Source: Cristatella mucedo
Taxonomy: Eukaryota; Bryozoa; Phylactolaemata; Cristatellidae
DNA: 64,000 bases
Assembly (NCBI GenBank): GCA_009760855.2
Contig: WPIO01000017.1
Location: 3,276,501-3,340,500, forward strand
Reading direction: 5' to 3'
A program made the position numbers and the translations under genes. Positions within the stretch are counted from its first letter, which is position 1; each line of letters starts with the position of its first letter. Below the pieces are notes generated by a model that made no database searches, was not told where the DNA came from, and was given only the letters and a program-made list of their open reading frames with translations. Shown here in pieces: positions 50,209-61,845 of the stretch.

Positions 50209-52556
50209 AATGGAGAACGTAAAGTTCAGCCGTCTTCGTCACTCAATTCGACGGCAGCTGAGACTTCCGGGCTGGGTTGAAAAGTTTAATCTGGTGGCAG
50301 AGATTCAAGGTATTGTCGTTGCCGACCGCCACAAATTCCAGCCTCTTTTTCTAATTGGCGGAGCGTTCACCGTGTACCAAAGTATCGATGGACGGGCGAA
50401 GAAAGACTATACCGTCGTAAAAGAGGCTCTTCTGGCTGCATTTTCGGCGGATAAATTCAAAGCTTGTGATTAGCCTACGACACTGCGGCTACGGGCTGGG
50501 AAATGAATGGACATACACGCATCGATTTTGGCGCGGTTGGCCGGACGGATGAGTACGGCTGCGAAGGGTGACTTGCTAAAATGCGCTGTCGTCACCGGAC
50601 TTCCAGTGGACATCCGCAAGCAGCTACGCGGGGCGTGTGCACTCGACAAGATGGCGATTTCAGATGTTGTTGAGAAGGGTCAAGCGCTTATGAGTTGCCA
50701 GGAGACGAGCTAAGCGGCTGCTGCTGAGGCACTAGGAGGTAAAGGCGCTCGCCCGACTCCCGCGAAAGCGTTTTTGTTACTCCTGCAAAATGGAAGGGCA
50801 CATAAGTCGCTTGTCAACTCGACTGCCTACAATAAATGTTCTCAACGGTGGTCGTATTATGAAGGCGCTCCTCGATACTGGTTGCTCTCGGTCGATTGTG
50901 ACTAAATCTTCGTTACTGCGCGCCACCTCGGCGCAGGCTTATCCAGTTAAAGAGCCTGTAATTACGCTTAGCGGAGCAGTCGCTCGTTGCCGGCTGGCGT
51001 GTCGCATGACTTGCTCTGTGCTGGGCATCGCAAGAGAGCTGGATTGCCTCGTATCCGAGATCGTACCGGGGTATGATATGCTCCTTGGCATGGATGCTGT
51101 GCGGCAGCTGGGAGGCGTGGCGATAGGCCCTGACGGCTGTGTAGTAACCGTCAATGGGCGGGCAATAAAATCGGGGCACTGTCGAGCGACATCAGTGTTT
51201 CCGATAGAGACTTTTCGGCGGTGTACCGTGACGGAAAATGGGTCGTAAAGTGGCATTGAGTCAACGGCGTGACTTCTCCCATCTTGGTAAACCGCGTCGA
51301 AGCTTACCGCGTGCCCGCCGACTTGCAGGTCGACTACGAAAAGGAGATCCAAGAGTGGATCCAACTCGGCTAGCTGAAGCCTTACGAAGGGGAGTGTGAA
51401 GGCCTTGTGCCGCTAATGGCAGTGTTCCAGAGTAATAAAGACAAAGTGCGGCCCGTTTTAGACTACCGTGAGCTGAACCAATACGTTTCCAGCCACACCG
51501 TCAACGGTGACGTTTGCAGCGAGAAACTTGGGGCGCGGCGCAGCACGAGAAGTAAAGTCAGCGTTTTTACCTTCGTAAAGCTTCGTAATTTATAGCTTCA
51601 TGTCGACCCTTTCCTGTGGAGATAGGCGTACCGGTAGGCGCCCGCTTGTGAATTGGAGTGTCGAGGATGCCCCTTGGCTTAGAAATGCAGACGACGTAGC
51701 GAATATAGATCTGGCCAAACTCAAGGCTGTCATAAAGGGCCTAAACTTAGTACTGGCCTAGGGCCTGCGAGATTGAGTTGCTTACTGACTCGGCCAGTGT
51801 GCATTTGTGGCTTCGATCGCTTGTCGTCGAAGGCGACAAGCCTATCCATACGCGAGGTCTAGACGAGGCATTGGCGCGAAGGCGGACAGCAATAATAGGC
51901 GACATAATTAAGGAGTATGACCTTCGGGTGAGAATAAAGTTGGTGTGCTGGGGCCGACAACAAAGCAGACCACTTAACGCGAGTACCGCAGCCGTGGCTT
52001 AAGCCAATCTCAATTCTCGCAGCTGCTACTCCAGCACAAGAAGTAGACCTGCGGGCGTTCTTCGACTTGCATCACTTAGGGGTCGACCGTACGCTGTACC
52101 TAGCCAGGCTCTGCTTTCCCGGCATTTCCGTAACGGCAAAGCGTTGTTAAATCGTGCATACGTTGTCAGTCCGTAGATCCAGAGCCAGTGTCTTGGAGCC
52201 GTAGACATTTGGAGGTAGATTCCAACTGGCACCGCCTGGCTATTGATGTTGCTTTCTTCAACGGGGTCAAGCATCTGACACTTGTCGATAGCGGCCCCAG
52301 CAGGTTTACCATCTGGCGGCGTATCCCCGACGAGAGCGAGACCTCGGTAGTCCGACACTTGGACGAAATATTCAGAGAAAGGGGCCTACCGTGGCAGCTC
52401 TTAATGGACAATTCCGCCACTTTCCGATCAAACGCTGCTCGACAGCTTTGCGATCGTTGGGGGATACACACAATATATCGCTGTGCCTACCGCTTCTCTG
52501 GAAACGGGCAAAGTAGACACATTCTCAGCGTGCCGGCGCGCCATGAATCTTCTTGA
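50209..52556 (+). pseudogene. gag-pol remnants of the Gypsy-like element
   Basis: The gag-like part (50209-50712) starts MENVKFSRLRHSIRRQL and has one stop near 50470. The protease has ALLDTGCSRSIV with its catalytic Asp at 50874-50876, and YDMLLGMDAV downstream. RT keeps only the start (VRPVLDYRELNQYV near 51440-51490); its palm and catalytic box are missing. RNase H-like LLTDSASVHLWL follows near 51775. The integrase core has LAIDVAFFNGVKHL and LLMDNSATFRS, and ends at 52556. Stops, frame changes and the RT deletion make it inactive. Confidence 0.85.
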
Positions 52557-52559
52557 AAG

Positions 52560-53071
52560 AATTCTCCATTTTACAGATCATTTTCGAGGAGTATTGGTTG
52601 ACTAGTGAGTTTAATGGCCTTCCAGAAAGACAGGATGAGTTGAGGCAAGACTGCTCGCTTTTGACTCTGCTCTGGAGCGCGGTCCGCACAGAGTTATCCA
52701 CACCTGGCATCTGTGGCAAGCTGCTTTTCCAGCTTAATTTTTAGGCTTCAAGGCCAGTCCGGCCAACCAACTAGATACTCGAAAAACAATGACACAAATC
52801 TGTCCAAGAAAACACGTATACTATTACTTTTGCTGGAGACGCGACCATTATTTTTTCCCTTCTTCAGGGCAAATAAACAAAACTGGCAAGCCTCAATACG
52901 CAGCCATTGCTGCACCCGAATGCTACGCTCTTCTCATCATCATGTACATAATTGCTCGAAAATCTGAAACCACAGTTGTTTGGCTGATTTGTTTTTTAAT
53001 ACTTTGCTCAAGCGTGCTCGTACGCTCGCGAATAAAAATGTCAGCAAAACGGAGTGCTAGCGTACCGTCAG
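52560..53071. other. unassigned sequence after the integrase remnant
   Basis: No recognisable feature. It may be decayed element sequence. Confidence 0.35.
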
Positions 53072-53212
53072 CTACAGCGGTTAGTTAAGGTACTCACCCC
53101 GACTAAGGTCCGGCCGACTGAGGTCGTGTGCTCGAGCCCCGAGGCGTACGTGAAGCACCCGAATAAAGATTAACTTCTCCTGGGGTGCTATGCAGAGAAA
53201 CCTAACTTTTTT
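53072..53212 (+). mobile_element. SINE2 copy
   Basis: Head with CAGCGGTTAGTTAAGG, B box GTGTGCTCGAGCCCCGAG and tail AAGCACCCGAATAAAGATTA, ACTTCTCCTGGGGTGCTATG. Confidence 0.8.
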
Positions 53213-53399
53213 ACGTGCGCGAGTAGCCAACTGCACGTGCCTGCAGTTGTCCTTAGTTGCTTCCTATGTTAAAAACGCACAAACCTCCAACTCTATTCAC
53301 ACCGTTACGTGGCGGTGGCACCGCGGCTTCATAAAACGATGCGTCCAGGTAAGATAAATAAATACGGCTCATATATAGTCGTTCGTTCTTAGCCAGCAG

Positions 53400-53520
53400 A
53401 TAATTGGCTCGCACTTCACGACCGATGTGCACGAGTTCGAGTCGTGCAGCGGGCAATACTATATTGTCGCTGCAAGCTTGGTCGCAGCTACCACGGCTCT
53501 TCTGTCGCCTTGTTCGTATG
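53400..53520 (+). mobile_element. diverged SINE1 body
   Basis: It shows CACTTCACGACCGATGTG, GAGTTCGAGTCGTGCAGCGG and GTCGCTGCAAGC. CACGGCTCTTCTGTCGCC follows, in SINE1 order. Confidence 0.55.
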
Positions 53521-53909
53521 TCCACGCAAAGCTCGCTGGTACAGATAGCGGCAAAATGCCTGCAATGATTACAGACCTGACACCCGTATAAGCACTAGTG
53601 AACCTTGGGCCGGTGTTAACCTGGCCTTGATAATAACAGCTTGTCGGGATTAGCGGCTGTTGAAGCTAAGCTAATAATAGCAATACAATGAAGCGAAATG
53701 TGTATAGAGCCCTACTAAAACTAATTTTCTTCCTAAGAACATTACTTGTGCTGAAAAAGAAGCTTATCCATATGGGTTAGTAAAAGTATGCAATATATCA
53801 GCACGAGTACGCAAACATAAATATTCACATTGACTGAGAAACGAGTGTGAGAAATAAGTGAGTTGTTAGCTTTTTAAGTTTCGTCACGTCAGGGAATGTT
53901 AAAAAATTA

Positions 53910-54022
53910 TCAGAAAGAGGGAGAGAGATGCAGATAAATAGAGACAGGAGAGGAGAGAGAGAGATGGAAGAGGGATATAATAAGAAAAAGAGAACGGGAA
54001 AGAGCAAGAGAGAGAGAGAAAC

Positions 54023-54055
<33 letters not shown>

Positions 54056-54068
54056 CAGAGACAGAGAA
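53910..54068. repeat. impure (GA)n microsatellite
   Basis: GA-rich sequence with a purer block at about 54005-54055. Confidence 0.9.
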
Positions 54069-56098
54069 AGTTCCATGATTTTAAAGCGTAGGAATTAAAG
54101 ACATAGTTTCCTGAGGATTTTAGGTGGCGTATAGGCTGTTAGCTAGCGACTTGAGTAAAATAATTGACTGGAACGAGACAAAAACTGAGAAGGAAGTATT
54201 TCGGATACGTTTTCCGGATAAAGAAAATGAAATGACCCAGAGGTGATTATCAGAACCCTTCGATTTGATACACTGCTGGATTGGAAAACGGTTCAGATCA
54301 GTGAAAAGTTCTGATGGGTGGGATGAACGAGAGAATGAAGTGACTACGTAGCGGTAACGAAGCCATTGAGTCAATACTCTTTTTGAAGAGAAGCCTAAAC
54401 AGGTTGGTGAGAAGTGGCGTCATATGGTCGGTGTGGTCGGTCTGTGGCAACCCAGCCTATCCGCAAAGTTGGAACGAACTCAAAATGCCTTACGGCACGG
54501 GCTGATAGACCTGCGATTAGTGACTCCCAGAAATCTAGACTTGATGTCAGGATATATGCTAATCATAACTTGATTTCGTTATCATTACGCTTACCAAGAC
54601 ATTTCTACGAAACAGATATTCTAATTATTCGCAGCATTTTATTGGAACACGAAACCCATAATACCTGCAAAGGCGACCGGGAACATGCTGACCGAGCGAA
54701 TTTTTAAGAATAGGCTTTCAAAATTTATTTAAAAGTTCCGCTACAGTGTCTTTCCTTTTGCTTTTTGTATACGTAATAAGAAGTGGCTGAGAAACATCGC
54801 ACCACTGTCGACTCTTGCTAGCGAAAGTGTGCGAGATTCTAGATTGCCAGAGTTGCTAATCAGCTTGTTACGATTGCTGTGCACTCACGCGTCTACTTAC
54901 CGCGATGAGTTCGCAGATAAGCAATGGGATGTGCCGTACTTTTCTGACTCACTAATGCCAGTTCGAAGCCAGTTTACACGCGGCTCGCGTTAAGCGACAG
55001 CCCTTGGCTGAATACCACGTATTCGCTTACGGGTGCGATGCTTTTACTTCACGACCTAGGTAGTAGGTACAAAGTCCGAAGCGATAATGAAGTAATAACG
55101 GCTTCTGCGTTTCGGTACCGCTTTTTCGACATGCCCTAGCGTCGATTTTACCAAATTCTTCAACTGCGAACCGTGCCCCCGGCAAGTGAGGGAGTGAATC
55201 ACACCCGCGAAATCTTATGGTGCGGTTATGTCTGACTGCACAGCTGGCTCAAAGTTAAAGTAGAGCGTACCTGTACGACTACTTGTGCGTGTTGCCTTTT
55301 CTACTCGGAGAGCGAAGAAATTAGGACGCAGTTGTCGAATATCCGCCGTTGGAATGTGAAGCTAACGCCGGCTAATCACATTGCTTTTCAAAAGCCACAG
55401 ACTGAACCGAGTTACACTGTCATCAAGACGATGAGGGTAGGTTTTTGCTTCCTAGATCGTCGTCGCCACTTGGTCACGATTACTTCGACCTCTGACCTCG
55501 TCGCTGTCCAGAGGCTGGCGCCGATGGAACGAACGTTTTATTCTTTGAAATTTATTAGCATACGTCAGCAACCATAGGGAAACTTAACGGTAGCACTAGT
55601 GAAACCCCAAGAAAGCGCGCAGAGGGAAAGTGACTACTCTATTTGATTGGTAAAGGGTCACGTTTCCCAGTATCACGCGAGTACCGTCGCCGAGAAAGCG
55701 AGGAGCTAGACGTCGGTGGCGGGGAGCAACTTCCCAGCGCCGTAATTATTGCCACCATCTCGGCGAAAGCATGGTTAGTATGGGGCTGCAACGACCGCAC
55801 AACTAAAGAACGCTTGAAATGACTTGCGAGGCCACCTGTGATCGTCAGGCAGCAAGCAGCTGAGTCGCCTCGCTCTGGCGGTGACGGCCGAGTTGCCCAC
55901 GAACACCGGCACGCCATCACTCGCGATTTCGCTTCGCGACGGAAAAAAAGCGTGCAACTGAGCTGGTGCAGATGCGTCTTGAGCTCCTACCGAACGCCCC
56001 CGCCCCCGAGCTGTTGCTCAAATCGCACATGCTATCCCAAGTCAAAGGGCAGGCTCCGCCTAGTTGGGCGGCTCCCTCACTGACCCGTCGTCATTATC
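54069..56098. other. unassigned 2 kb before the second LTR
   Basis: No element coding sequence or exon recognised. Confidence 0.35.
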
Positions 56099-56348
56099 CG
56101 TGGTTTCGGTTAAATGATGGCATTGCCCCAGATCGTTGTACGAATGGGCTGCGATACTCGATGTGGTATGCGGTCGGGACATGCTGTTAATGACTGTTGT
56201 GACAGGGGAGTCGCAGGGCACTCCGATGGTCGAGAAGGGCGAAGAGAGCCACGCTTCCCCCCTGCTGCTCTGTGTATCGTGAAATAAACTGGTTGTGTTG
56301 GCTGTCGGCTGACTTTCTGTTGCTGTGTGCGACGACAGCCAATCTACA
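56099..56348 (+). mobile_element. second LTR of the Gypsy-like family (possible 3' LTR)
   Basis: It aligns with 49943-50193 over its whole length, for example TCGTGAAATAAACTGGTTGT against GTGGTGAAATAAACCGGTGG, and ends CCAATCTACA. The first base is C where the other LTR has T. Confidence 0.78.
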
Positions 56349-56415
56349 GTATTAACTTGACCCCCCCCATTAGCGAGCCCTACTCCGGTGCATAGATACC
56401 CAATCCGAGTACACG

Positions 56416-56607
56416 TGAGCCGTGGTGGCACACTAGGTAAGGTGGTGGCTTTCATGACCTCGGTCCGTGGGTTCGATTCCTGCGGTGGGCGATTCTGTAT
56501 CGCCACTGCAAGCGGTGGTGATAGCCGTAAAGGCTCTTCTGTCGTTATACAAAAAAAGGCTGCTTAATCAGCTAGGATTTATTTTATTTATTTATTATTT
56601 ATTTATT
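56416..56607 (+). mobile_element. SINE1 copy with likely target duplication
   Basis: A box TGGCACACTAGGTAAGG at 56426-56442 and B box GGTTCGATTCC at 56470-56480. The body CCACTGCAAGCGGTGGTGAT, a CTGCTTAATCAGCTAGGATT tail and TTTA units follow. TACACG occurs at 56410-56415 and 56608-56613 as a possible short target duplication. Confidence 0.88.
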
Positions 56608-56630
56608 TACACGAGTTTCTCGTGAGGGTG

Positions 56631-56650
56631 GTGGCGGCGGCGGCGGCGGC
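56631..56650. repeat. (GGC)n short repeat
   Basis: About six GGC units in GC-rich sequence upstream of the second SLC22-like exon 1. It may belong to that gene's promoter or 5' UTR. Confidence 0.8.
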
Positions 56651-57013
56651 AATAGGCGCTACGTATTCACGGCTTCGTATGCCTCCGCCGAATACGTCCC
56701 CAGCTCCAAGAAATTAAATGTAGGCCTCGCCAGAGGCAGCTCCAAGCTGAGCAAACGAATATCCTGGCCGGCTCCTATTCAAGCTTGCTCACGTGTTCAG
56801 TCACTCAAAGGAGGCGATCCGCTAACACTCAGGCCAGCTAATGCCTGCCGACCTCGATACGTCGCCCAGGTGCCCCGGCGAGAGAGGACAAGCATCGCAG
56901 AGCTTGCGGTTCCTTACCGGCGCCCACTGGCCGCAGCTGATTGCCAAAGCTCACTCGTCGGCTCGACTGGCCGCCATCGTGGAGGGGGACGCTGCAGATA
57001 GCGATTGCGAGCC

Positions 57014-57373
57014 ATGCAGCAGCTGGACGAAGCGCTGCAGCGCCTGGGCTGGAATGGCAAGTACCACGTCACGCTCTTCGTCATTCTGGGAGCCATCACT
57101 CTCCGAGATCCATGGCCGCTTTTTGGGATCGTTTTCATCAGACAGGAAATCGCTCACCAGTGCAGATAGCCCGAGAACGTCACGCTCAACTACACTGTGC
57201 CGCCCAAGCTGTGCAGCGACACATGCGGCTGCGACCTTGATCGCTGCCACTTGGCTCTGAACGGCTCGGCCGATGCATTACTGGTGCCGTGCCCCAATGG
57301 CTGGCAGTACGGGACGCCGCTCCTATTTAAGTTTCACTACGAGCTCGATTACGAGACGTCCGTCGTTATAGAG
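57014..57373 (+). pseudogene. exon 1 of a second SLC22-like gene, with an in-frame stop
   Basis: The reading from ATG 57014 to the GTGAGC donor at 57374 matches exon 1 of the main gene in length (360 versus 354 nt) and phase. It starts MQQLDEALQRLGWNGKYHV, has a TM1, a cysteine-rich loop with NVT and NYT glycosylation sites, and ends HYELDYETSVVIE. Codon 52 is TAG (57167-57169), between AHQCR and PENVT. Apart from that stop the 120 codons run without a frameshift. It could be a young pseudogene, a segregating null allele or a base error. No exon 2 counterpart is visible downstream, which favours a pseudogene. Confidence 0.75.
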
Positions 57374-58644
57374 GTGAGCTCTTGCGAGAAACGAAGACCG
57401 ACCTGCTCTCCGACTGTAGCTATTTCGCCTGCGGACACTAACAGCCGCCTCCCCCCTCAGACGGTGTGTCGTTCTCAGCGGCGACGGCTGTGGATGCAAC
57501 CGCTGCTCTCGTATTGCTGCGGCTCCTCGCCGTTTTCGCGTCGCTGCAATGCACTGCCGTGAGTGGTGCGGTCGCACTCCGCCAGTCGGAGCGGAGTGTT
57601 AGCTGAGCCGTAGCGGCCCGGCTGCAGAAACAGAGGCTTAGCTGGCGATAAATCGTCAGCTGCGATCGGTCGTAGCTGTTGAGTGCAGCTCGCTCAGGGA
57701 GCTGAGTCAGTCAAACTGTGGTGTCGGCGCCTCGTAAATAGCCAGAGTGGGCTGGCCCACACGCAGGCAGGTCTGGCGGCTCGGCCGAGAGCTGTTCGTG
57801 CTTCGAAGCTGCGGCCCGCCCGGTCTGTCCAATCAAATGGCCGACGGATGATGCGTCAAGTAAGGTGCAAGAGGCCTGTCGGCCCCTGGGCACGATTGCT
57901 TTGTTCGGAGAGCCGCGAGGCTCTGTTCGGCACCGTGTCAAACGTTTCAAGCTAGCACACATTGGGTCCGTTCACTTCTACTTACGATGCCTTAAACAAC
58001 GTGCCAATCTCTAGCACGGGTAACCCTAAAGTTGACGACGTGTAAGGGCCAACAGAAACCATCATTTCGTTGCTCTTCCAGCGCTCTCTGTCACAAAAGA
58101 CCGGTGGGAAAATAGGCTCCTCTGGAACTCGCTCGAGGTAAGGCCACTCCGCTGCAGTATTTTCTATTCGACGGTAAACCCTAAGCGGCAGATAACTGCA
58201 TAGCGACAAGTAGAAGATTGTGCGAAGGCCTCTATCTCGGAACCGACTGCCGTTGGTGCTGACGGCAGCGAAGGGCCCCAGTAAGATAAACTCGCACAGC
58301 CACGATGAAGCTTTGCGCCGAGGAGGGGCCAGCGGACTTACACCTCGCTGTGTTAGCGGCGTCCTCAGAATCTCAATGTCAGAATGCAACGCAAGGTTGC
58401 CCTCCCCAAGCAGTATGCGCGTGAGAAGGAGGATGTCGAAGGGTTCGGCTGCTGCGGGCAGTCTGCTCACTGTGCACGTTACCGTTCCGCCGTCGCCACC
58501 ACCAAGAAGCTGAGGCTGACGCTGGCGCTCGCCGAATCGACGAGTCGCTAAAACAAATGCAGCGTGGTCAAATAGGAAGTTCGCGTGAGTAGTGCTCTGG
58601 CGTAAAAGGGCAACGTAGATAAGTAAATTAAGCACATTCAGTTG
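57374..58644. other. region after the second exon 1, no exon 2 found
   Basis: I looked for a WDLVC-type exon 2 and the PES-type exon 4 in all + frames and saw none. A 223-codon frame on the - strand (57982-58653) has no family resemblance. Confidence 0.45.
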
Positions 58645-59150
58645 TTCGCTCATTTTTAGGTCACTTCATTCTTTGGCTCCAGTCTATCTCTCAGATCTAC
58701 TCCCCCACCAGGCCAAGCATCGTACTACCCGCTTTTCGGAATCCAACAGTTTACCAATACCTCGTACAAACCTCAAATCCTTTGGAGAACGTGCATTTAG
58801 TTCGTATGCTCCCTAAGCCTGGAACTCCCTCCTGACTTGCGTCAGAACATCCCCTGACTTGACCACATTTAAAAAGAACTTAAAAACACACCTATTTAGG
58901 ACAGCATTTAGATGTCCCACTGATTCGTCCTTGATGTGCTTATGCGTGCTGACACTGTGCATGCTTCCACTAACCACATTTGCAGGCTGACCCTGTACAT
59001 GTCAACCTTAACCATGTTATTCGTGTTGTTTATCAAACATGCTATTACTCACCATTCAATCGCGTTTCCCTTTGCAGCAAATGTGAAGCGCCTAGGAAGA
59101 GATTTGTTCTAAGATGGCGCTTTATCAAGTGCACTGTTATTATTAGTAAC
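58645..59150 (+). mobile_element. LINE B 3' fragment with complete tail
   Basis: It begins in the C-terminal coding part (GTCACTTCATTCTTTGGCTC), continues through the 3' UTR and ends TTTGCAGCAAATGTGAAGCG, CCTAGGAAGAGATTTG and a short ATT run. This continuous copy shows that the shared tail belongs to LINE B. Confidence 0.88.
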
Positions 59151-59159
59151 AGCCTGGGC

Positions 59160-61640
59160 TAATACCGCAATCCGCTCCAATCCACCGAATTCCCCGAAAA
59201 ACGACATAGATTTCGCTCAGCTCCAGTATCTATTGCATATTAAGCCGCACCGTGCTTTGTGCAAATCCACTTAAAATAAAAAAGACTGCATCTGGTCACT
59301 CTGGCAATCCGAGGCAATCACCCGAAACGACCTTGGAAAATACCCCAATGCACTCTAATCAACTGCAGATCATCCTCAAATCGCCCTCTTGAAACTCAAA
59401 TTTGTGTTGCACATAGGACTTGACTCGGTTCAAAGTGCAGCCACGAAAGTTTGCTCCATTTTGCCCACGCATTCTCATAAAATGAACTGCAATCGATTGC
59501 AACGGCTCGTTCCCATGCCAAATCCACGACAATCCATGCAATTCATCGCAAACTGACAAGAAAGTATATACTATAAGCTTTAGTCATGATTGGGCACTGC
59601 TCTACTCTTCGGTTATTGTGTACTCGCATAGTTTCACTGTAATTGCCTTAACCATTCTGCAGCAATGCACTCCAATCGACTGCAATGGCCAGAGCCAATA
59701 CCGAAAGCTACAGCATTCCGATGCCAACTGTCCTGAATTCGGTTTCCCAATGCTCCAATTTTGAATGGATATTACAAAGCACTCTGTTTAAAGTCAACCT
59801 CATCATTGTAATCAATTGTGCTCACAGAATCTCGAGCAACGCATGACAATCTATGGCAACGGCTCAGCTTGGAGCTGCAATCCGCTACAATCCGTGGCAA
59901 ATCAGCCACAAATTGGCTTCTCGAAGTTCCAATTGTCGTCGCATTTGACATTTCTTTGTGTTAAAAGTGAAATCGTAGAGTTCTCAAGCAATTTTGCACG
60001 TTAATTGTCAGCAGTGCAGGCAATTCACAGCAATAGTATGTGCTGTTGATATTAACTGTACTATTGATATTGGAGTAGTAGCAGAATCTGTGGCAAATCA
60101 ACGAGAAATCGGCTGCACCAAGCTCCAGTTCTCATTCCACGGAAAAAACCTCACGGCGAGCCCACACACTTTCAACCCACTCTGTGCGTTCAATCATGAG
60201 CAATGCATGGCAATCAACGGCAATACCCCGGGAAAATATTGCAACTCATCACGATCCATTGTAAATCACCGGAAAGAAGCTGGAAAAGATCAAATTTTCT
60301 TTACGTGTCACAGCCCACTATGTTTCAAGTGCAATGACATCCTTTCAACCAACCGAACACGTACAATCGCCAGGAATGAATGCCAGTCGGCAGCGATGGC
60401 CTGGGCTATCCCAACTCGCTGCCAATCGACGAGAAATTCGCCGTGAGAAGCTCCAATTGTCAGTACATTTTGCTGCGTCTGAAGTGAAACCGTTACATTA
60501 TCAAGCTGCTTTGCTCGCTAACTGCCAGCAATGCCCAGCAATAAACATCAATGGCCCTGACCAATACCACAAACCACGGTCTTCCGGTACAAAATGCCCC
60601 CAAAATCGGTGTCTTAGTGTAAGAATTTTGAATTCATATTACAAAGCACTGCGGCAAAGGCTCTGCTTGAAGCAGCAATACACTGCAATCAGTGGCGAAC
60701 AGACCACAAACTGGCTTCGCGAAGCTCTAGTTTTTATTACATATAACAATTCATTGTGTTCAAAGCGTTTTTCAAGCTATTCAGCCCAGTAATTTCAACA
60801 ATGCACCGCTATTGACAGCAATGGAAGGGGCCAATACCGAGATTCGCGGCAGATCGACGACAAATCGGCTGCACCGAGCTTCACTACTCATTCAACGTAA
60901 AATCTCACTGCACAGCAAGCACATACTTTAAACTCACTCTGTGCGTTCAACCTCGGGCGATGCGTAGCAATCGACGGCAATGGCCCGGAAAATACACAAA
61001 AATCCATTATAATCCATCGAAAATCACCTTACAGTGACTGGGCCAAGCTCAAACCATTCTTGTTTATCACAGCTCACTGCGCTTAAAATGCAATTACAGT
61101 CTATCAACCAATCGCTCACGTAAAATTGCGAGCAATGAATCGCAATCAACAGCAATGGCGTGGGCCTTAACCCTAACCATTGGCCAATCGGTGAGAAAGT
61201 GGCAGTGCGAAGCTCCAACTGTCATCTCATAGAACATTTCACTACAGTGAAGTCACGACATTTTCAAGCTGCTTTGCTCGTTAACTGTCAACAGTGCACT
61301 GCAATCGATAGCAACGGTTGGGGCCAATACCGCAATCCGTGGAAAATCAAAACATTTGGCTGCGAGAAACTGCAACTCACATTCCACGTAACATCTAAGT
61401 GTCCGGGCCCTTAATTTGCACCCATAATTTTTCGCGTTCAATCGATGACAATTAATGGTAATAGATGGCTATTTGCCGGGGAAAATGCCAATCCGTAACG
61501 GTCCGTTACAAATGGACTGACAGATGCTGAGAAAAGGTCCAACTTATCTTGCGTATTGCAGTATGCTGCATTAAAAGTGCACCCACGTCCTTTTAAACAA
61601 TCTCGAACGAACAGTCGAGGGAAATGCTCGGCAATAATAA
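59160..61640 (+). repeat. degenerate tandem repeat of about 160-170 bp monomers with higher-order order
   Basis: About a dozen or more diverged monomers recur every 125-190 bp (mean near 160). Each is marked by a segment like GCAATGCACTGCAATCGAC, then GGCAATGGCC, CCAATACCGCAATCCGTGG, a CAAATCGGCT stretch and GAAGCTCCAATTGTC. Their second halves fall into about four types that recur in order. Long blocks match at offsets of about 757-763 bp (60112 with 60872, 60290 with 61057). A third type pair is about 867 bp apart (59761 and 60628). No protein is encoded. The 5' part, up to about 59650, is more decayed. Confidence 0.75.
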
Positions 61641-61660
61641 TAATAAAAACAATAATGCAT

Positions 61661-61845
61661 GGGAGCCGTAATAGCTCACTAGGTAAGGCGGTTGCTTTTC
61701 ACGACCTCGGCCCCAAGGTCGTGGGCTCGAATCCTGTGGTGGGCGATCCTTTATCGCCGCTTCAAGCGGTGGTGATAGCCATCAAGGCTCGTATGTCGCT
61801 ATACAAAACGAGGCTGTTAAATCAGCTTGTATTTATTCATTGTAT
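61661..61845 (+). mobile_element. SINE1 copy at the edge of the tandem repeat
   Basis: Head AGCTCACTAGGTAAGGCGG, variable arm CCTCGGCCCCAAGG, B box GGGCTCGAATCC, body CGCTTCAAGCGGTGGTGATA and tail GGCTGTTAAATCAGCTTGTA. Confidence 0.88.

Larger units (their letters stand above)
49943..56348 (+). mobile_element. decayed Gypsy-like LTR retrotransposon (putative whole span)
   Basis: Two LTRs of 251 and 250 bp in the same orientation lie about 6.4 kb apart, with gag, protease, RT, RNase H and integrase remnants in Gypsy order after the first. The sequence after the 5' LTR (ACTATTTTGGCCG) resembles the ATTTTGGC usual at this place in Gypsy elements. The 3' half past 52560 shows no element coding sequence and carries SINE insertions. 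The two LTRs differ at roughly a quarter of positions. The pairing is therefore an inference; the second could be an unrelated solo LTR of the same family. Confidence 0.6.

Noticed and set aside
57374-58644. search for exons 2-5 of the second SLC22-like gene
   Set aside because: No frame contains a WDLVC, SDRxGRK, PES or TM7-like exon with splice sites here, nor in the following 5 kb.
59160-61640. CRISPR-like spaced repeat
   Set aside because: Monomers are diverged end to end with no constant repeat and unique spacer pattern, and the sequence is a eukaryotic nuclear genome.
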